From positions 14,053,438-14,117,437 of the forward strand of contig NC_065415.1 in the NCBI RefSeq assembly GCF_024362695.1: a stretch of 64,000 nt of DNA. Reading direction: 5' to 3'. A program made the position numbers and the translations under genes. Position 1 is the first letter of the stretch. The number at the start of each line of letters is the position of its first letter. This document shows positions 45,001 to 55,490 of the stretch, in pieces. The notes beneath the pieces were generated by a model. The model saw only the letters and a program-made list of their open reading frames with translations, ran no database searches and had not been told where the DNA came from. This stretch comes from Pectinophora gossypiella (lineage: Eukaryota > Arthropoda > Insecta > Lepidoptera > Gelechiidae).

Positions 45001-47400
45001 CGTCATTTTCTTATCCGCCGTAAAGGAAGGGACGGATTGTCAACAAGTTAATTTTAAAACGAATGAATACCCCGTCGAATAAAATAGGCATCTCACTGGT
45101 ACGTTGTCCGTTTGACGTGCTGTCTACTTAACTCCGTCGGGTTATTGGCCGATGTAAAAATTTTAGACAGTTGTTTTAGATTTCTGCTTAAAATTGACGT
45201 GTACTCCATAAATTTTATGCCTGTCGATTACCCGTCCCTTTCTTTTTCAACGGATAAGAAAATGACAGGTATAACTTAAAATAAAATTAGATGGCGTCTG
45301 CAGGAATTAGCACCAATGTTTACGTTAAAGCTGTACAACGCCTACAGCTATACACTGGAAAGTCCCTCAGTTAGGGTACGCGTAGCAAACTCACGTACCC
45401 CTAAGTCCCCAGGAGTAGGGGTACATGAATTTTCTTTAAGGGGTAACATAATTTCAAACGCTTAACTCTCGTTCAATCGAACCAACTTTCCCCAAATTTT
45501 TATTTTCTTAAGTATCGCCAGTATTAACTCCTTCCTTAATCTCGTAAGGCCGAGATTTCCAGTGACACTATTTAAACAATAGAGGTTGTATTTTAAAAGG
45601 ACATTCGGTCTTACTTTAAATGATGTAAGTACAGTCATGAGCAATATAATGTACCCACTTTAGGACTCTGTCGCACTAACATATTTGACATTTAGTGAGA
45701 CTTACAGTTCAATTTGTCAAAAAAGTTAATGTGACATGGTACCAAAGTGTATACATATTAATACTCGTGACCGTACAGGAAAAACTAATTGGTAACCTAA
45801 CCACTAGTCTAGGTCAAAAAGGAAAATTATTTTTCTATGTTGCATATCATTGAGAACTACATATTGTCTAACAATTGACGCGTTCTTTATAGCACATTGT
45901 TTGATCATTTGTCACAGTTCATCGTAATTATCTTTTATGTGACACGAATGTCATAAGCGGGAAATTAAATTCCAAAACCTAGGTATATTGTATGCCATAG
46001 AGAAGTTTCATAGCATGGCGAAACAAGTTTGTCTTCAGAGTTGTAGCTCTGTCTACCTCGTTAGGGATATGTGGCTTTCTATACCATCAAAAGGTCATCA
46101 ACTCAATTCACATGTTAAACTCATCAGTCATCACTACACAGGTCTGCAGATGCACATAAAGAATATTAGTCATGTTAATTACACTTAATTTATGTAGTTT
46201 TTTACCTCTCGAGATGTTGGAGAGCTCTACAGATTTCGTTTAGGAGACGTGTGATTTCGAAATGAATCCATTTACCAAATCTTAACAGGGGGTTAAAAAG
46301 GCTGCATCGAAGCATTTCATCTAAAAAGCAATATTGCTATTTGACATTTGTGTGCATTGCGCACTTACTTTTACATGCGCAAATGTCAAATAGCAATATT
46401 GCTTTTTAGATGAATTGCTTCGATGTGGCCTTTTTAACCCCCCTGATCCCTCTTTACATTAGTGCCTATGTTTTATTCACTAGTTATTAGACACTCAAGT
46501 TATCTGATTCCAGAAATCTAATAGATAGAATGGAGAATGTTGGTACTATCGCCAATTAGCGCGATATATTTGTCTAACTGCTAATCTTCGCATGTTTTTC
46601 TTTCAGGTGTAGTGTTCATCGCAATAGACAGTAAGGACGGCTCCCGTGTCGCCATCAAGGACATAGACTTAACCAAACAGTCCAAGAAGGATCTCATACT
46701 CAACGAAATTAATGTCCTGAAAGGCTTCAACCATAAGAACCTGGTCAATTTCTTAGATGCCTTCCTCAGTTACGACCATCTGTGGGTGGCCATGGAGCTG
46801 CTAGACGGAGGGTCCTTGACCGATGTAGTCACAGAAGTAGTCATGAAGGAAGGCCAGATCGCAGCCGTCTGTCGGGAAACCCTCCTAGCCATAGCGTTCC
46901 TTCACTCCAAAGGAACCATCCACAGAGACATCAAGTCAGATAATGTTCTACTTGGAATGGACGGCACGGTCAAGGTAACAGACTTCGGTTTCTGTGCCAA
47001 CATTGTTGGTGACGAGAAACGACAGACCATGGTCGGGACTCCTTACTGGATGGCGCCTGAAGTTGTCACCAGGAAGCAATATGGCAAGAAAGTCGACGTC
47101 TGGTCGTTGGGTATAATGGCGATCGAGATGATTGAAGGGGAGCCGCCATACATGAAGGAGACGCCTTTGAGGGCTTTGTATCTGATCGCGGCGGTGGGTC
47201 GCCCGAAGATTCCGAGGTGGGAAAACCTTTCTCCGGACTTCCAGGACTTTTTGGACAAGTGCCTTCAAGTGGATGTGGATATGCGAGCGACGGCCGACGA
47301 GCTGCTCGCGCACCCGTTCCTCAAGTGCGCGATGGAACTGCGCACCCTCACGCCCCTCATCAAGGCCGCACAGAAAATACTCCACAAAAGCTACGAGTGA
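36002..47400 (+). CDS. Pak: p21-activated serine/threonine kinase (PAK)
   Basis: Two coding exons: 36002-36701 (donor TCAG|GTAAGA) and 46607-47400 (acceptor TTTCAG); the phase-1 join restores GAGASGVVF, the glycine loop. Product 497 residues. The CRIB/PBD starts at residue 27 (IGMPTNVKQHIHV, then TGMLEGLPSSW), the site where GTP-bound Rac/Cdc42 relieves autoinhibition. The kinase domain spans about 223-480: VAIK lysine 251, HRD 339-341, DFG 359-361, activation-loop Thr 374 in TMVGTPYW, APE 383-385. The N-terminus before the CRIB is short and lacks the Nck-binding PxxP stretch of PAK1, so it resembles the short-tailed insect Pak3 type, though I cannot assign the paralogue firmly. Intron of 9905 bp is filled with transposons. 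All catalytic residues are intact. Confidence 0.93.
36990..37100 (+). repeat. SINE fragment in PAK intron
   Basis: Contains ACTTGCAGCTACTTTTGATA and AAGATGGATATGAGGAACCA, matching the repeat at 27612 and 28640. Confidence 0.5.
37600..39990 (+). pseudogene. degenerate LINE (endonuclease and reverse transcriptase)
   Basis: Pieces in different frames keep family order: endonuclease end LGDFNACHQE and later AARVPDVANHTANCLELLP (37650-37860); a linker WDEMRHFFASYPWSEV (37975); RT FRGPDGIPAIVQQNC (38515); SFDITKVFDRVW (38840); ISAGVPQGSVLSPTIF (39030); a YADDS-like site near 39120; and the RVNRHLLGK end near 39900. Many stops and frameshifts exist. An unrelated (AAG)n-tailed fragment interrupts it at about 38386-38450. 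It splits the GTCGATTCCA-like array, so it inserted after that array formed. Confidence 0.75.
40400..41050 (+). repeat. degenerate direct-repeat array in PAK intron
   Basis: About five units of irregular length (about 95-150 bp) repeat the order ACCACCTGGTCATCATCA, CCTGAGTATCAACCACCAA, CTCATCAAGACAAATCAAAC, CCAAACTCGGAGGT, GCGTTATTTTAATA. The last unit runs into a dispersed repeat (ATCGGATCATGCGTTCTGCA at about 41112-41135) shared with 50270-50300. Confidence 0.65.
41915..42030 (+). repeat. SINE 3' fragment
   Basis: Diverged copy of the SINE body (TGTTGGCAGCTCAATAATAA, GACACCAGAGTTGATGAGG) with a duplicated segment. Bases 42031-43034 are AT-rich intron with no recognisable feature. Confidence 0.5.
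43035..43345 (+). repeat. dispersed repeat ending in CCTAA repeats
   Basis: A GC-rich segment (GATGGCCCTCTGCTGTGCAT, CGGAGATCGTGCCCTTACCA, TTTTACGACAGGCAGGAGG) ends in AACCTAACCTAACCTAACCC at 43325-43345. CCTAA is the insect telomere repeat unit. The segment could be the 3' part of a LINE or SINE joined to a short telomere-like tract; no frame is recognised. Confidence 0.45.
43384..43770 (+). mobile_element. SINE/LINE-derived repeat with A tail
   Basis: Runs from TTGGTCGCAACCATTGCAAG through CCGCCGGCGTGGTCGACGAT and GGGTGAGAGCCCTCAGCGCT to AAGTAGTTAATGCCATCTGC, ending in a run of 11 A. Its 3' tail occurs alone at 19838, 25455 and 29840 and within the tandem units, so this is the most complete copy in the window. 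Confidence 0.55.
43915..44260. repeat. tail-to-tail inverted SINE pair in PAK intron
   Basis: Plus-strand body 43915-44100 (GATCCCTAGTTTGATTAGGA, AGTAACCCTGACGCCAGGG) directly abuts a minus-strand body 44101-44260 (GTCTTCTTCTGTCGTGTGGG, CCCTGGTGTCAGGGTTACTA). In the PAK pre-mRNA these would fold into a long imperfect hairpin. Confidence 0.65.
44954..45317. mobile_element. family D inverted-end element copy 2
   Basis: Left end GATTCCTGCAGACACCTCCT, then TTTTAAGTTATACCCGTCAT. The right end is the complement: ATGACAGGTATAACTTAAAA, then ATGGCGTCTGCAGGAATTAG. Inverted similarity spans about 60 bp. No coding content. Bases 44261-44953 are intron without recognised features. Confidence 0.7.
45630..45776 (+). 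mobile_element. family A MITE copy 6
   Basis: Runs from TACAGTCATGAGCAATATAA to TACTCGTGACCGTAC, 147 bp, the cleanest plus-strand copy. Bases 45777-46287 hold nothing recognisable. Confidence 0.85.
46288..46443. mobile_element. family B palindromic MITE copy 4
   Basis: 156-bp near-perfect palindrome: GGGGGTTAAAAAGGCTGCAT on the left, ATGTGGCCTTTTTAACCCCC on the right, with the inner arms AAAAGCAATATTGCTATTTG and CAAATAGCAATATTGCTTTT. It lies in the PAK intron about 160 bp before the kinase exon. Confidence 0.85.
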
Positions 47401-49294
47401 GACTGGTAATGCTTCCATTCCCCACTATAATTATTTTTTTTACCAATATTTCCACTTTTGTAACCGTTTACAATTCGTATGTACAATTTCTTGTTGGAAT
47501 GCAATGTGGTGCCAAGTAAATGGATAGTTTAGGGAAGGTTTCACGTAGGTATGACTGGAATTTTATAAATATATGCGATTTGTTCATCGCGTTATTAAAT
47601 ACAGGGCATTATTGACAAATTGGCGCCTGATAATAGCAAGAAAGAATCGATAACATACTCGTAAGTTATTTTAGACGCTTTGATAGGTAGGCTATATGCG
47701 TTAGATATGGGGCGTAAATGTTCACACGTTGTATATTCTAAAACGGTAATACTTTTGACAATACAATCTAGTATAGAGCTTTGTCTTATCAGATAAAACT
47801 ACGCGAGTGTAGATATATGCTATCAGCTACCGATATAACGTCAGATATGTACATCACTTTGCGACCGCCGTCGTGAAACATTATGTACAATTATATGCCA
47901 TATTTAAATAAATTGGAAACGATCGAATTAGATATATAAAGTTGATTAGTTTAGTTACTTAAAAATATCTGTCCAAATTGGTTTACACGAATTTTAAACT
48001 TATGTTTCTTGGGGCTATCATTTGTAGTTAATCTATATAGTTTTTTTAATTGTTTCGAAAATTATTACTTTATAATGGTAAGTAAAAACTTGCACAAACT
48101 TTCAATGTTACCAACATGCAAGATAGACGACTACGGTGGGTTTTACTCATGGATTGGTGCACTGATTTATGTTTTACCAAAAATGTAAATAAACGTTATT
48201 TTTAACTAGTCTTAGTAAAACTTGCACCATACCATTTTCAAAATTTCCAATTGACGCACATTCCTTTTAATTTCCGATCTATAAACTATTTTGATACTGT
48301 GCTTTTCGTGCTAGATTATAATTAAATATACTATATTTCTATAAGACTGTAATTCCATGCTCACGTTAAAATCGAACAATAATTTGACAAGTTGCACTGC
48401 CCCTATATATATAGAATTGGATATACCTAATATAATGTAGGTCTTATGGTATTTGTATAATATGTACAATTGGTGTTTCGCTAATTCAAAATTATTATAC
48501 AATTTCCTTAATTAAAATAAGCCAAGGAAAAGCTACATTTTTTTTAAATATTTTATTGTTTTTTCCTCTAAAATAAATAGGTGCAATACAAGATTTTAGA
48601 AATCAACTTTTAACCAAATCACAGTTAAGTACAAAATGTACTTTTAAATTGTATTTTATGTATAAGTATTATTGTAATTGTATTATTTTCGCATTTTTTA
48701 CTCCTGTAGCCATAAAACGAGTAGGTATTTCACGTATCCCTTGAATCTTTGAGGTAACAGGACATTTGGCGACGTTGGCGAATAGATGAGTCATAGATAC
48801 TAAAAACAGACTGAATCATACATACATAATCTTCATAAAATAAACCAAAAAGGGCCTTATTAAAGATAGTAAGAAAGACTGAATTGTTACTAACGTTGAT
48901 TCGTACATAATCATGACATAACCCGAGTGGTGTGGCTAACTTACCCCCAGTCACCCCACGGAGCACATTCCGCGAATTTCTATGACTCATTCGTCGTCGC
49001 ATGGCTAAGTGCTACGCTACATAGCTTGCGGTAGACCTTTGTAAAATTCGGAATTACGTTTTTTTTATACAAAGAATCATCACAGGCCTTTACATCTTTA
49101 TCAGATGATTCAAACAACGTTTCTGTGGCAGCTTTTAAAATGGCTGTAAAGTCCGATGCGAGAGCGACAGTAGCGGCCGCACGACTGGCATTGTAGTTGA
49201 GGGTTATTAGACGGCACAGGTGGTAAATCAGCCCTTTGAAAGGGCTGAAACAAAGAATATCAAATAATAATTTGATGAGATTAATCCGTGTACG
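47401..49294 (+). other. PAK 3' UTR and downstream flank
   Basis: AT-rich, with AATAAA at 47907-47912 and 48188-48193 as candidate poly(A) signals. No gene or known repeat was recognised between 48200 and 49294. Confidence 0.45.
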
Positions 49295-49764
49295 GTACGG
49301 TCACAAGTGCTAATATGTATACACTTTGATGTCACATTAACTTTTTTGACAAATTAAACCGTAAGTCTCATTAAATGTCAAGTATGATAGGGCGAAAGGG
49401 TTCTAAAGTGGGTACGGTCACGAGCATTAATATGTACCTATACACTTTGGTACCATGTCACATTAACTTTTTTGACAAATTGAACTGTAAGTCACTAAAT
49501 GTCAAATATGTTAGTGAGACAGAGTCCTAAAGTGGGTACATTATATTACTCTTGACTGTACTGTGTCACCGACATTCTTCTGACAATGTTACCAAGATGA
49601 AACCGACTAGCATGTACAGTCATGAGCAAAATCATGTACCCACTTTAGGACCCTGTCTCACTATCATATTTGTCATTTAATGAGACTTACAGTTTAATTT
49701 GTCAAAAAAGTTAATGTGACATGGTTTCAAAGTCTATACATATTAGTACCTACTCGGGATCGTA
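49295..49764. mobile_element. three clustered family A MITEs
   Basis: Copies at 49295-49416 (minus, lacking its last about 25 bp), 49413-49561 (minus) and 49615-49764 (plus). The first stops at its internal GTAC, which is also the first GTAC of the second copy, so the two share a 4-bp joint. The second and third are inverted relative to each other. Bases 49765-50188 contain a scrap like 25925-26035 at about 49940-50015. Confidence 0.8.
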
Positions 49765-50188
49765 TGCAAATAATGACGCCGGAAGTTAGTGATCTCTACC
49801 TAACTATAAAAGGCGTGAGGCGTGACATATGTTTGTTTGTAGATATCTGTCTAATCTACTTACCTGAAAAATCATACCGTCGGAAATAGAAAGAACCTTT
49901 TTGTAAGTGGGTAAAAATAACATAACTAATTGCCCAATTGCAGTAGCCAGAGCTACATTCACCGCATGATGACCTAAGTACCCACCTCTACGAGCTTTCT
50001 GTAAGACTAATGTTCAAAAAAATTAAAATTTAAAAACCCCTGACCAGAAAAAAGTACGCTAACAGCAGACCAGCTCAGTGGTTCCAGAAAACATTAGTGT
50101 TTCAAATGTCAGATCCCACATATACTTGCAAGCAAACTGAGCGTGTAACATTCCTTTCACATCTAACAAACGACCTGATGACCTCGAA

Positions 50189-50384
50189 GACCTGAACCGA
50201 TTTCCACCAAACAGCTAAGAACACTCTCGACTGATATACCTTTCAAACAAAAAAAACTGCATTAAAATCGGATCATCCGTTTGGGAGCTACGATGCCACA
50301 GACAGACACGTACACATTTCCACACACACACAGACACGTCAAACTTATAACACCCCGTCGTTTTTGCGTCGGGGGTTAAAAACG
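50189..50384 (+). repeat. dispersed lepidopteran-type repeat
   Basis: Reads ACCGATTTCCACCAAACAGC, AATCGGATCATCCGTTTGGG, a CA-rich stretch and then CGTCGTTTTTGCGTCGGGGG followed by TTAAAAA. Part recurs at 41085-41135. Class unknown. Bases 50385-51417 hold nothing recognisable. Confidence 0.5.
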
Positions 50385-51417
50385 ATTGAAAACGTAGGTA
50401 TTACAAAGGTCTACCAAATGCATAGCGTTCAATGTAATTGTAACTTGTCGACCGCGAGTGCCTGCTTGACTAACACCCGTATTCTGAGATGTTAACTCCA
50501 ACCTCGACCCCGTCCTCAGTTGAGCGACCTCAAGGCCTTCCTCGAACTCACCTCAAAATCGGTATTTAGAGACGGCGCCTCAATCTTGAGTTTACTGCAG
50601 TACGGCATTACGTCATTATTTTCGTATTCTTATGTTGGCAGTATGACATTCTCGACTCCAGTGAGTAAAGTTCTCAAGTCGGGGACGTAAATATCAACTT
50701 AAAATACCAAAATGCTCAGCTGAGGCAGAGTCGAGTGAACATCTTAGAATATGGATGGAAGCGTTAATTTAGGTGTATTTTAGATTAGCTTTAAGCATAG
50801 CATAGCGTAGTGCAAAAACACAACGAAACTTGTGTAAATTGTATTTAAGCTACATTGCTTTAGACTAAGTTTATATACACCAATGACACTTTTGGAACAT
50901 TTTATTGATACAGATTTGCCTATTAAATTATTTTTGTAAAATTATCACTTGTTTTTTATTAACATATTTTACCAGTGAATCCGGCAGATGTCCTACCCGA
51001 TCGCAGCGCCCATTACCGGGTTCGATAGCGTATCAAACCACACAGGGATTCACTCAAACCACAGATATATCTACTCAAACACACGCAACATTTTTCATCA
51101 AAATCGGTCGAGCCATTTTAGAGTATAAGACTTAAACACGGCAACAGATTTTTATTTGAAAAATACATTCATAAACTCACTCCTATAATCCACAAGTAAC
51201 CAAATACAAGGTACTTACAGAAATATATTTTATGATACTTTTTCAAATAGCTTTTAAGCTGGTCTGTTATTCCTTATGCTATGCTTTTATTGGTGGTGTC
51301 ACAAGACAATAATTCCATGCAAACTCCAAGGAAAACTTTAATTTTGACGTTTTTGTAATAAGTATCACATTTGACTAGGTTGTCGGGTAGCCTATTCTAA
51401 GATCTGAGGGGTTCAAA

Positions 51418-51545
51418 TGGTCACATCGAAGCAATTCATCTAAAGAAAGCAATATTGCAATTTGACATTTGCGCATATAAAAGTGCGCAATGCAAACAAA
51501 TGTCAAATTGCAATACTTACTTTCTTAGATGAATTGCCTGGCCAC
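51418..51545. mobile_element. family B palindromic MITE copy 5
   Basis: Arms CACATCGAAGCAATTCATCT and TCTTAGATGAATTGCCTGGC, inner arms AATTTGACATTTGCGCATAT and ATTGCATTTGTTTGC-like; imperfect palindrome downstream of the reductase gene's 3' end. Confidence 0.7.
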
Positions 51546-51650
51546 GGCACGTTATATAGCGTGCGCTCCGATGCATATATATCATAATTGAACTAAAATT
51601 CGAATTGGGTTCTCACAAAAACAAGTTACTTATGATGCAACAAATAAATA

Positions 51651-51656
51651 TTTATT
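51651..51656 (-). terminator. poly(A) signal of the reductase gene
   Basis: TTTATT on the plus strand (AATAAA on minus) lies 20 bp past the stop codon of the minus-strand reductase gene. Confidence 0.45.
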
Positions 51657-51676
51657 TACAGTCAACACTAATTAAG

Positions 51677-54600
51677 TTAACTCCAAGTGTCGACAAAGTA
51701 TTTATCACCTTTCTGCATCTCAAAAATATATTTCTCTGCTTCTTCTTTCGTTTTCCCATCGTATTTAATTAGACATTGAACTAAGACATCTTTTACTTGC
51801 GACGCCATATTTTTCAAGTCACCACATATGAAAATTGAGGCCCCATCTTTAATTAACTTTGTTAATTCTTCTCCATTTTGTGTTAGAGCATCCTGTGAAA
51901 AATAAAACAATTGCATAATTATTTTTTCTATAGATTCACAACAGGCTCTGTGGTCTAGTGGTTAGAGCATTGTGCTCACGATCTGGAGGCCCGAGTTTGA
52001 TTCCCGATGGGGGCACTGTAGAAAATCACTTTGTGAGATTAACGGCTTAACGTGCCCTCCGAAGCACGGAATTATCTTACTTTTCGGGCAATCAGTTGAT
52101 TCAAGTCTGCAATACTTACCAAATAAAGGACAGTGTCACAGAGTGATTTTGACAATGTACTCATCAGGTATCGAACCCGGACCTCTAGTATGTAATTGTG
52201 GTCTATCAATCTAATTTTCAAATTCAAAAATATCTTTATTCAGTAGGTAGTATCTTTATTTGGAGGCGTTCATAGATAGGCCCATCTGCCTGCTCTCGTT
52301 TGCTAGTGTTTGACACATTTCTTCGAGATTGGATGGGTTTTCTTCAAACAAGACTAGATCGTCAGCAAACCTGAGATGGTTAAAAAAAAGGTAGGTATCT
52401 TTATTCACTACTGAATATAGTGTAACTATGTTACTATACTATATTCAGTAGGTAACATAGTTACACTATATACTTCCTTTCAGTGATAATCTTATAATGG
52501 TTCACTCCCTTACCTGAATGTATTTAGTTTCACAACCGTCCACTCTGGAAAATGCTGTGCTCATTTTCTTAAGAATACCATTCTCTATAAAGTTCTTCAA
52601 CTCTTGCTCATAAATAAAATCTAGCTTGGGATCTCTGCAACCGAAGAACAACCAAGCTTCACCGAGATTTAACTCAGGGTTCTTTCTTTTCAAACATTCC
52701 CTTTCTTGAAGAAATCCTATATAGGGAGACACCCCAGTACCCGGCCCAATAAATATCATAGGGAATGCTAAATCTTTAGGCATTAAAAACCCAGACATAT
52801 TCTTTCTAATATAAATAGGTATTTTACTATCACAACTTTCTTTGCCTCCATTACTGATGCTCAAACTCTTTATTCTACTTTCTAAGTCCACATTTGAACT
52901 AGAAATTACTTCTTCTAACCATCCAGTTGTGAGACCTTTTCTATTATTCCCAATATCCATTACTGAGAAACATATTTTGAGTGTATTTGGGTCTTTAATT
53001 TGACTGTTTACTATAGAGTAAGGTCTGGGTAATAATCTGGGAAGATTTGCTAGTAGAACTTCAGCTGGTGGCTTACAAGTCTTGAAGATTGAGAACAGAT
53101 CCAAAACACAAAGGTTTTTGTTGAGTATGTGTGTTGTGTACACTGTGGCACCCTCTTTACTGCAGACATATTCTAGTACTTTCCTTTCATTATCATCTTT
53201 CGTATGCCTTGACAGGGCTAGGAGGAAGAGCTGTAAACAAACAAATAAGCAATTAACATGATAACTTGTTCTCAATTGCATCTATGAAAGCAAAAAAGCC
53301 AAGATTGTGTGCTAATAATTCTGTAACCATTCGTTCATCAATACTTGGAATTAAAACTAAGGGTGGTATTAATAAACTAATCTCAGCTGAGACTGCCCTC
53401 AAGATTATGCTCCAGTCCCTGTTTTTATGTAAGAACTGTCACATTCACATGATCTTGAGGGCAGGTTCGAAGCTAAGATTAGTTTATTAATACTACTTTT
53501 TACTAAAAAGTCCAAAACACGAAATTAATTACTATGAAATTTGTATGAAAAAGCACACTTTAATGTCGTAGAAAACGTGATAAAAATGTCGGACTTATTA
53601 TTACATTTTCTTTATTCAAATTCATAAATAAGTTAAATAGATGTGACTTTATTTAGTAATCAGAATTTCATAATTTATCTTTGACCTAGAATACTACCCA
53701 ATTTTTAGGATAATGAGAAATATTAACAAAATAGGATGGTGTATTAATCTATTTCATTACCAATTTATGAAATGTAGGAAGAAATATAATGTAAACCATA
53801 CCTTTTTAATCACACTCCTAAGATCCAAGCAATATTGGAACACATGTCTAAGTGTAGATTTCACAGGTACATGAACTGGTATCTTGGCTCCTTTTAGAGT
53901 TTTGTCTACAATCAATGTGTATTGGTCATCTGCTTGTGATTTTAGGTTGAGGTGGTCTAGGATCTGCTCCACATCTGCAGTGCTGTTCTGAGGTATCACT
54001 CCTATTGTATCACCAGGTTTGTAGTTGAAGGTGCTACCCTGTAAACAAAGTAATAAAAACTCTTTTACATTTCAGATAAGAGCGTGGTTTTTAGTAGTGA
54101 ATGTGGCTGTAAACTGTATTGTTACGACTTATGGCACTGCTCACATTCGGGATTTACAGGTTGTTAGTGACATTGTAACAAAAACTTTGAAGGATGATTC
54201 AGGCCATATTCTTGAATTGAAAATATAAAAAAAACACGTAAGTTTTCGTGATTTTTCTGACAGCAAATTCCGCTCTATATCAACACAGAATCATGGTCTG
54301 AATCATCCCCCTCAGTATTTGTTAGTGTTACTAATACCATGTACATATTAAAATAACATAATATACAAATATTGTGTATAACTTATACTAGGGTAACCTT
54401 TAAGTAGCCTAATTCAGTTTGTTAAACACTTTGTCTAATGTTCTGTTTTACAAGTTGTTGGTCATCTAAATAAATGAAATATTTTATATTAGGTACATAT
54501 TTAACAAATGCAAAGTTCGTATAAACTCTGAGAAAGAAGCTGATCCCATTCTGGAGGTGGACGAACATACTGTGAAGAGTACGAGAAAAGGAGCCTTTGC

Positions 54601-55085
54601 TTTTAGTGGACCACACATGGCTAATACACCAAGAGATATGGACATACAACCCAAATAAAGGGAACATTACAAAAATCTGGAAAATAAAAATTAATGCAAT
54701 TTAAAACATACCGTAACATCAAACGTGACCTCATAAACAGCTTTACAGTCGTTATTTACCGCAGTCAAGCGCCTCCAATCCGAAATATCGGCATGAAACA
54801 CATTGCTGCTTGCAAACGGCAGCGGAGGCGCCCGAGACTCGTACAACGTCTCATTTTCCTAGAACAGCCCTTACATTAGTACCTCTCTATCTCAAGTAAT
54901 TAACTAACACAATTACGGCCAAAAATATAGTCAATAGCAGTATTTCTTTCACAAAATAGGACGAAACTTACATCACACTTCTGAAACTCGATTTTCAATG
55001 GATTTTCTTTAACAATCGGTAAACTGAGCACTGTAGTCTTAGAGGACGCTTCGAAAAGGTCCTGGAAATTGTGTGTAACCACCAT
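51677..55085 (-). CDS. Mtrr: methionine synthase reductase-like, no flavodoxin domain
   Basis: Five exons, all phase 0: 54972-55085, 54712-54858, 53802-54038, 52514-53230 and 51677-51892, giving 476 residues. FAD-binding motifs: YKPGD 93-97, RPYS 235-238, GLTTGW 265-270. NADPH-binding motifs: GPGTGVSP 328-335, FFGCR 361-365, CGDLKNM 428-434. C-terminus YFVDTWS with the FAD-stacking Trp 475, close to the MTRR ending. KK-LFLLALSRHT and YVCSKEGA also match MTRR over other diflavin reductases. MTRR passes electrons NADPH-FAD-FMN to methionine synthase-bound cobalamin, but the N-terminal FMN/flavodoxin domain (family total about 700 residues) is absent. The ATG (ACCATGG) has an in-frame TAA 6 bp upstream, and only 400 bp separate it from the next gene's stop. 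A separate flavodoxin partner or changed role is inferred. Confidence 0.88.
51943..52200. repeat. SINE pieces in inverted orientation (reductase intron 4)
   Basis: A plus-strand tRNA-like head at 51943-52020 (TGGTCTAGTGGTTAGAGCAT, GATTCCCGATGGGGG) is followed at about 52040-52195 by a reversed SINE body and head end (GCCCTCCGAAGCACGGAATT, GTATCGAACCCGGACCTCTA). The two heads are inverted, giving a possible hairpin in the pre-mRNA. Confidence 0.6.
52255..52383 (-). pseudogene. reverse transcriptase FADD fragment
   Basis: On the minus strand the intron reads NHLRFADDLVLFEENPSNLE and continues MCQTLANESRQMGLSMNASK to a stop. FADD is the RT catalytic motif. Only about 42 codons survive, so this is a LINE scrap within reductase intron 4. 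Confidence 0.7.
52395..52480. repeat. short fold-back sequence
   Basis: TACTGAATATAGTGTAACTA at 52410 is followed by its near-complement (AGTAGGTAACATAGTTACAC) at 52450. It is an AT-rich inverted repeat of about 35 bp arms. Confidence 0.5.
53365..53695. mobile_element. two MITE-like elements in reductase intron 3
   Basis: 53365-53495 is a palindrome: ATTAATAAACTAATCTCAGC and CTGCCCTCAAGAT on the left, ATCTTGAGGGCAG and GCTAAGATTAGTTTATTAAT on the right. 53496-53695 (TAGAAAACGTGATAAAAATG, AATCAGAATTTCATAATTTA) is the reverse of the inner element at 30630-30880. Confidence 0.65.
54148..54345. mobile_element. family C MITE in reductase intron 2
   Basis: Starts GGTTGTTAGTGACATTGTAA and ends TTGTTAGTGTTACTAATACC, with the inner right half GAATCATGGTCTGAATCATC. 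It is diverged from the 61.2-kb copies. Bases 54346-54711 of the same intron hold nothing else recognisable. Confidence 0.65.
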
Positions 55086-55490
55086 GGTTTATTTAAAATA
55101 TTTAAATAAATCACAATTTATCAAAGTTGAAGCACATGCCATGCTCAACATGATACCTACCAAATCCCAGATGATTCAGTCGTGACGTCATCAATAATGA
55201 CATTTGGATCGACATTCATAAAGTATGGAAAAAAATTAACAAAACCATACCTGCCTGCGCAACCTTAATAATTTCATTTTTTTATTTGCTCATTACACTG
55301 TAAATATTTTTTACCGCTATTTTACTTTTATTACCACTCCATTTATTGCGTTTTTCGATATATATATGTATATTTTGCTTTGCTGCATTTATGTACAGGC
55401 AAGTAGAAAAGTTAAAACTAATTATTATTTATAATTTAATCATCAATCAAATGTGTTAATCAACAAAAAAAAACACATTCTCAAAGCCAA

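Noticed and set aside
46948..47418. 156-codon minus-strand frame across the PAK kinase exon
   Set aside because: Antisense shadow; the plus frame holds every kinase motif.
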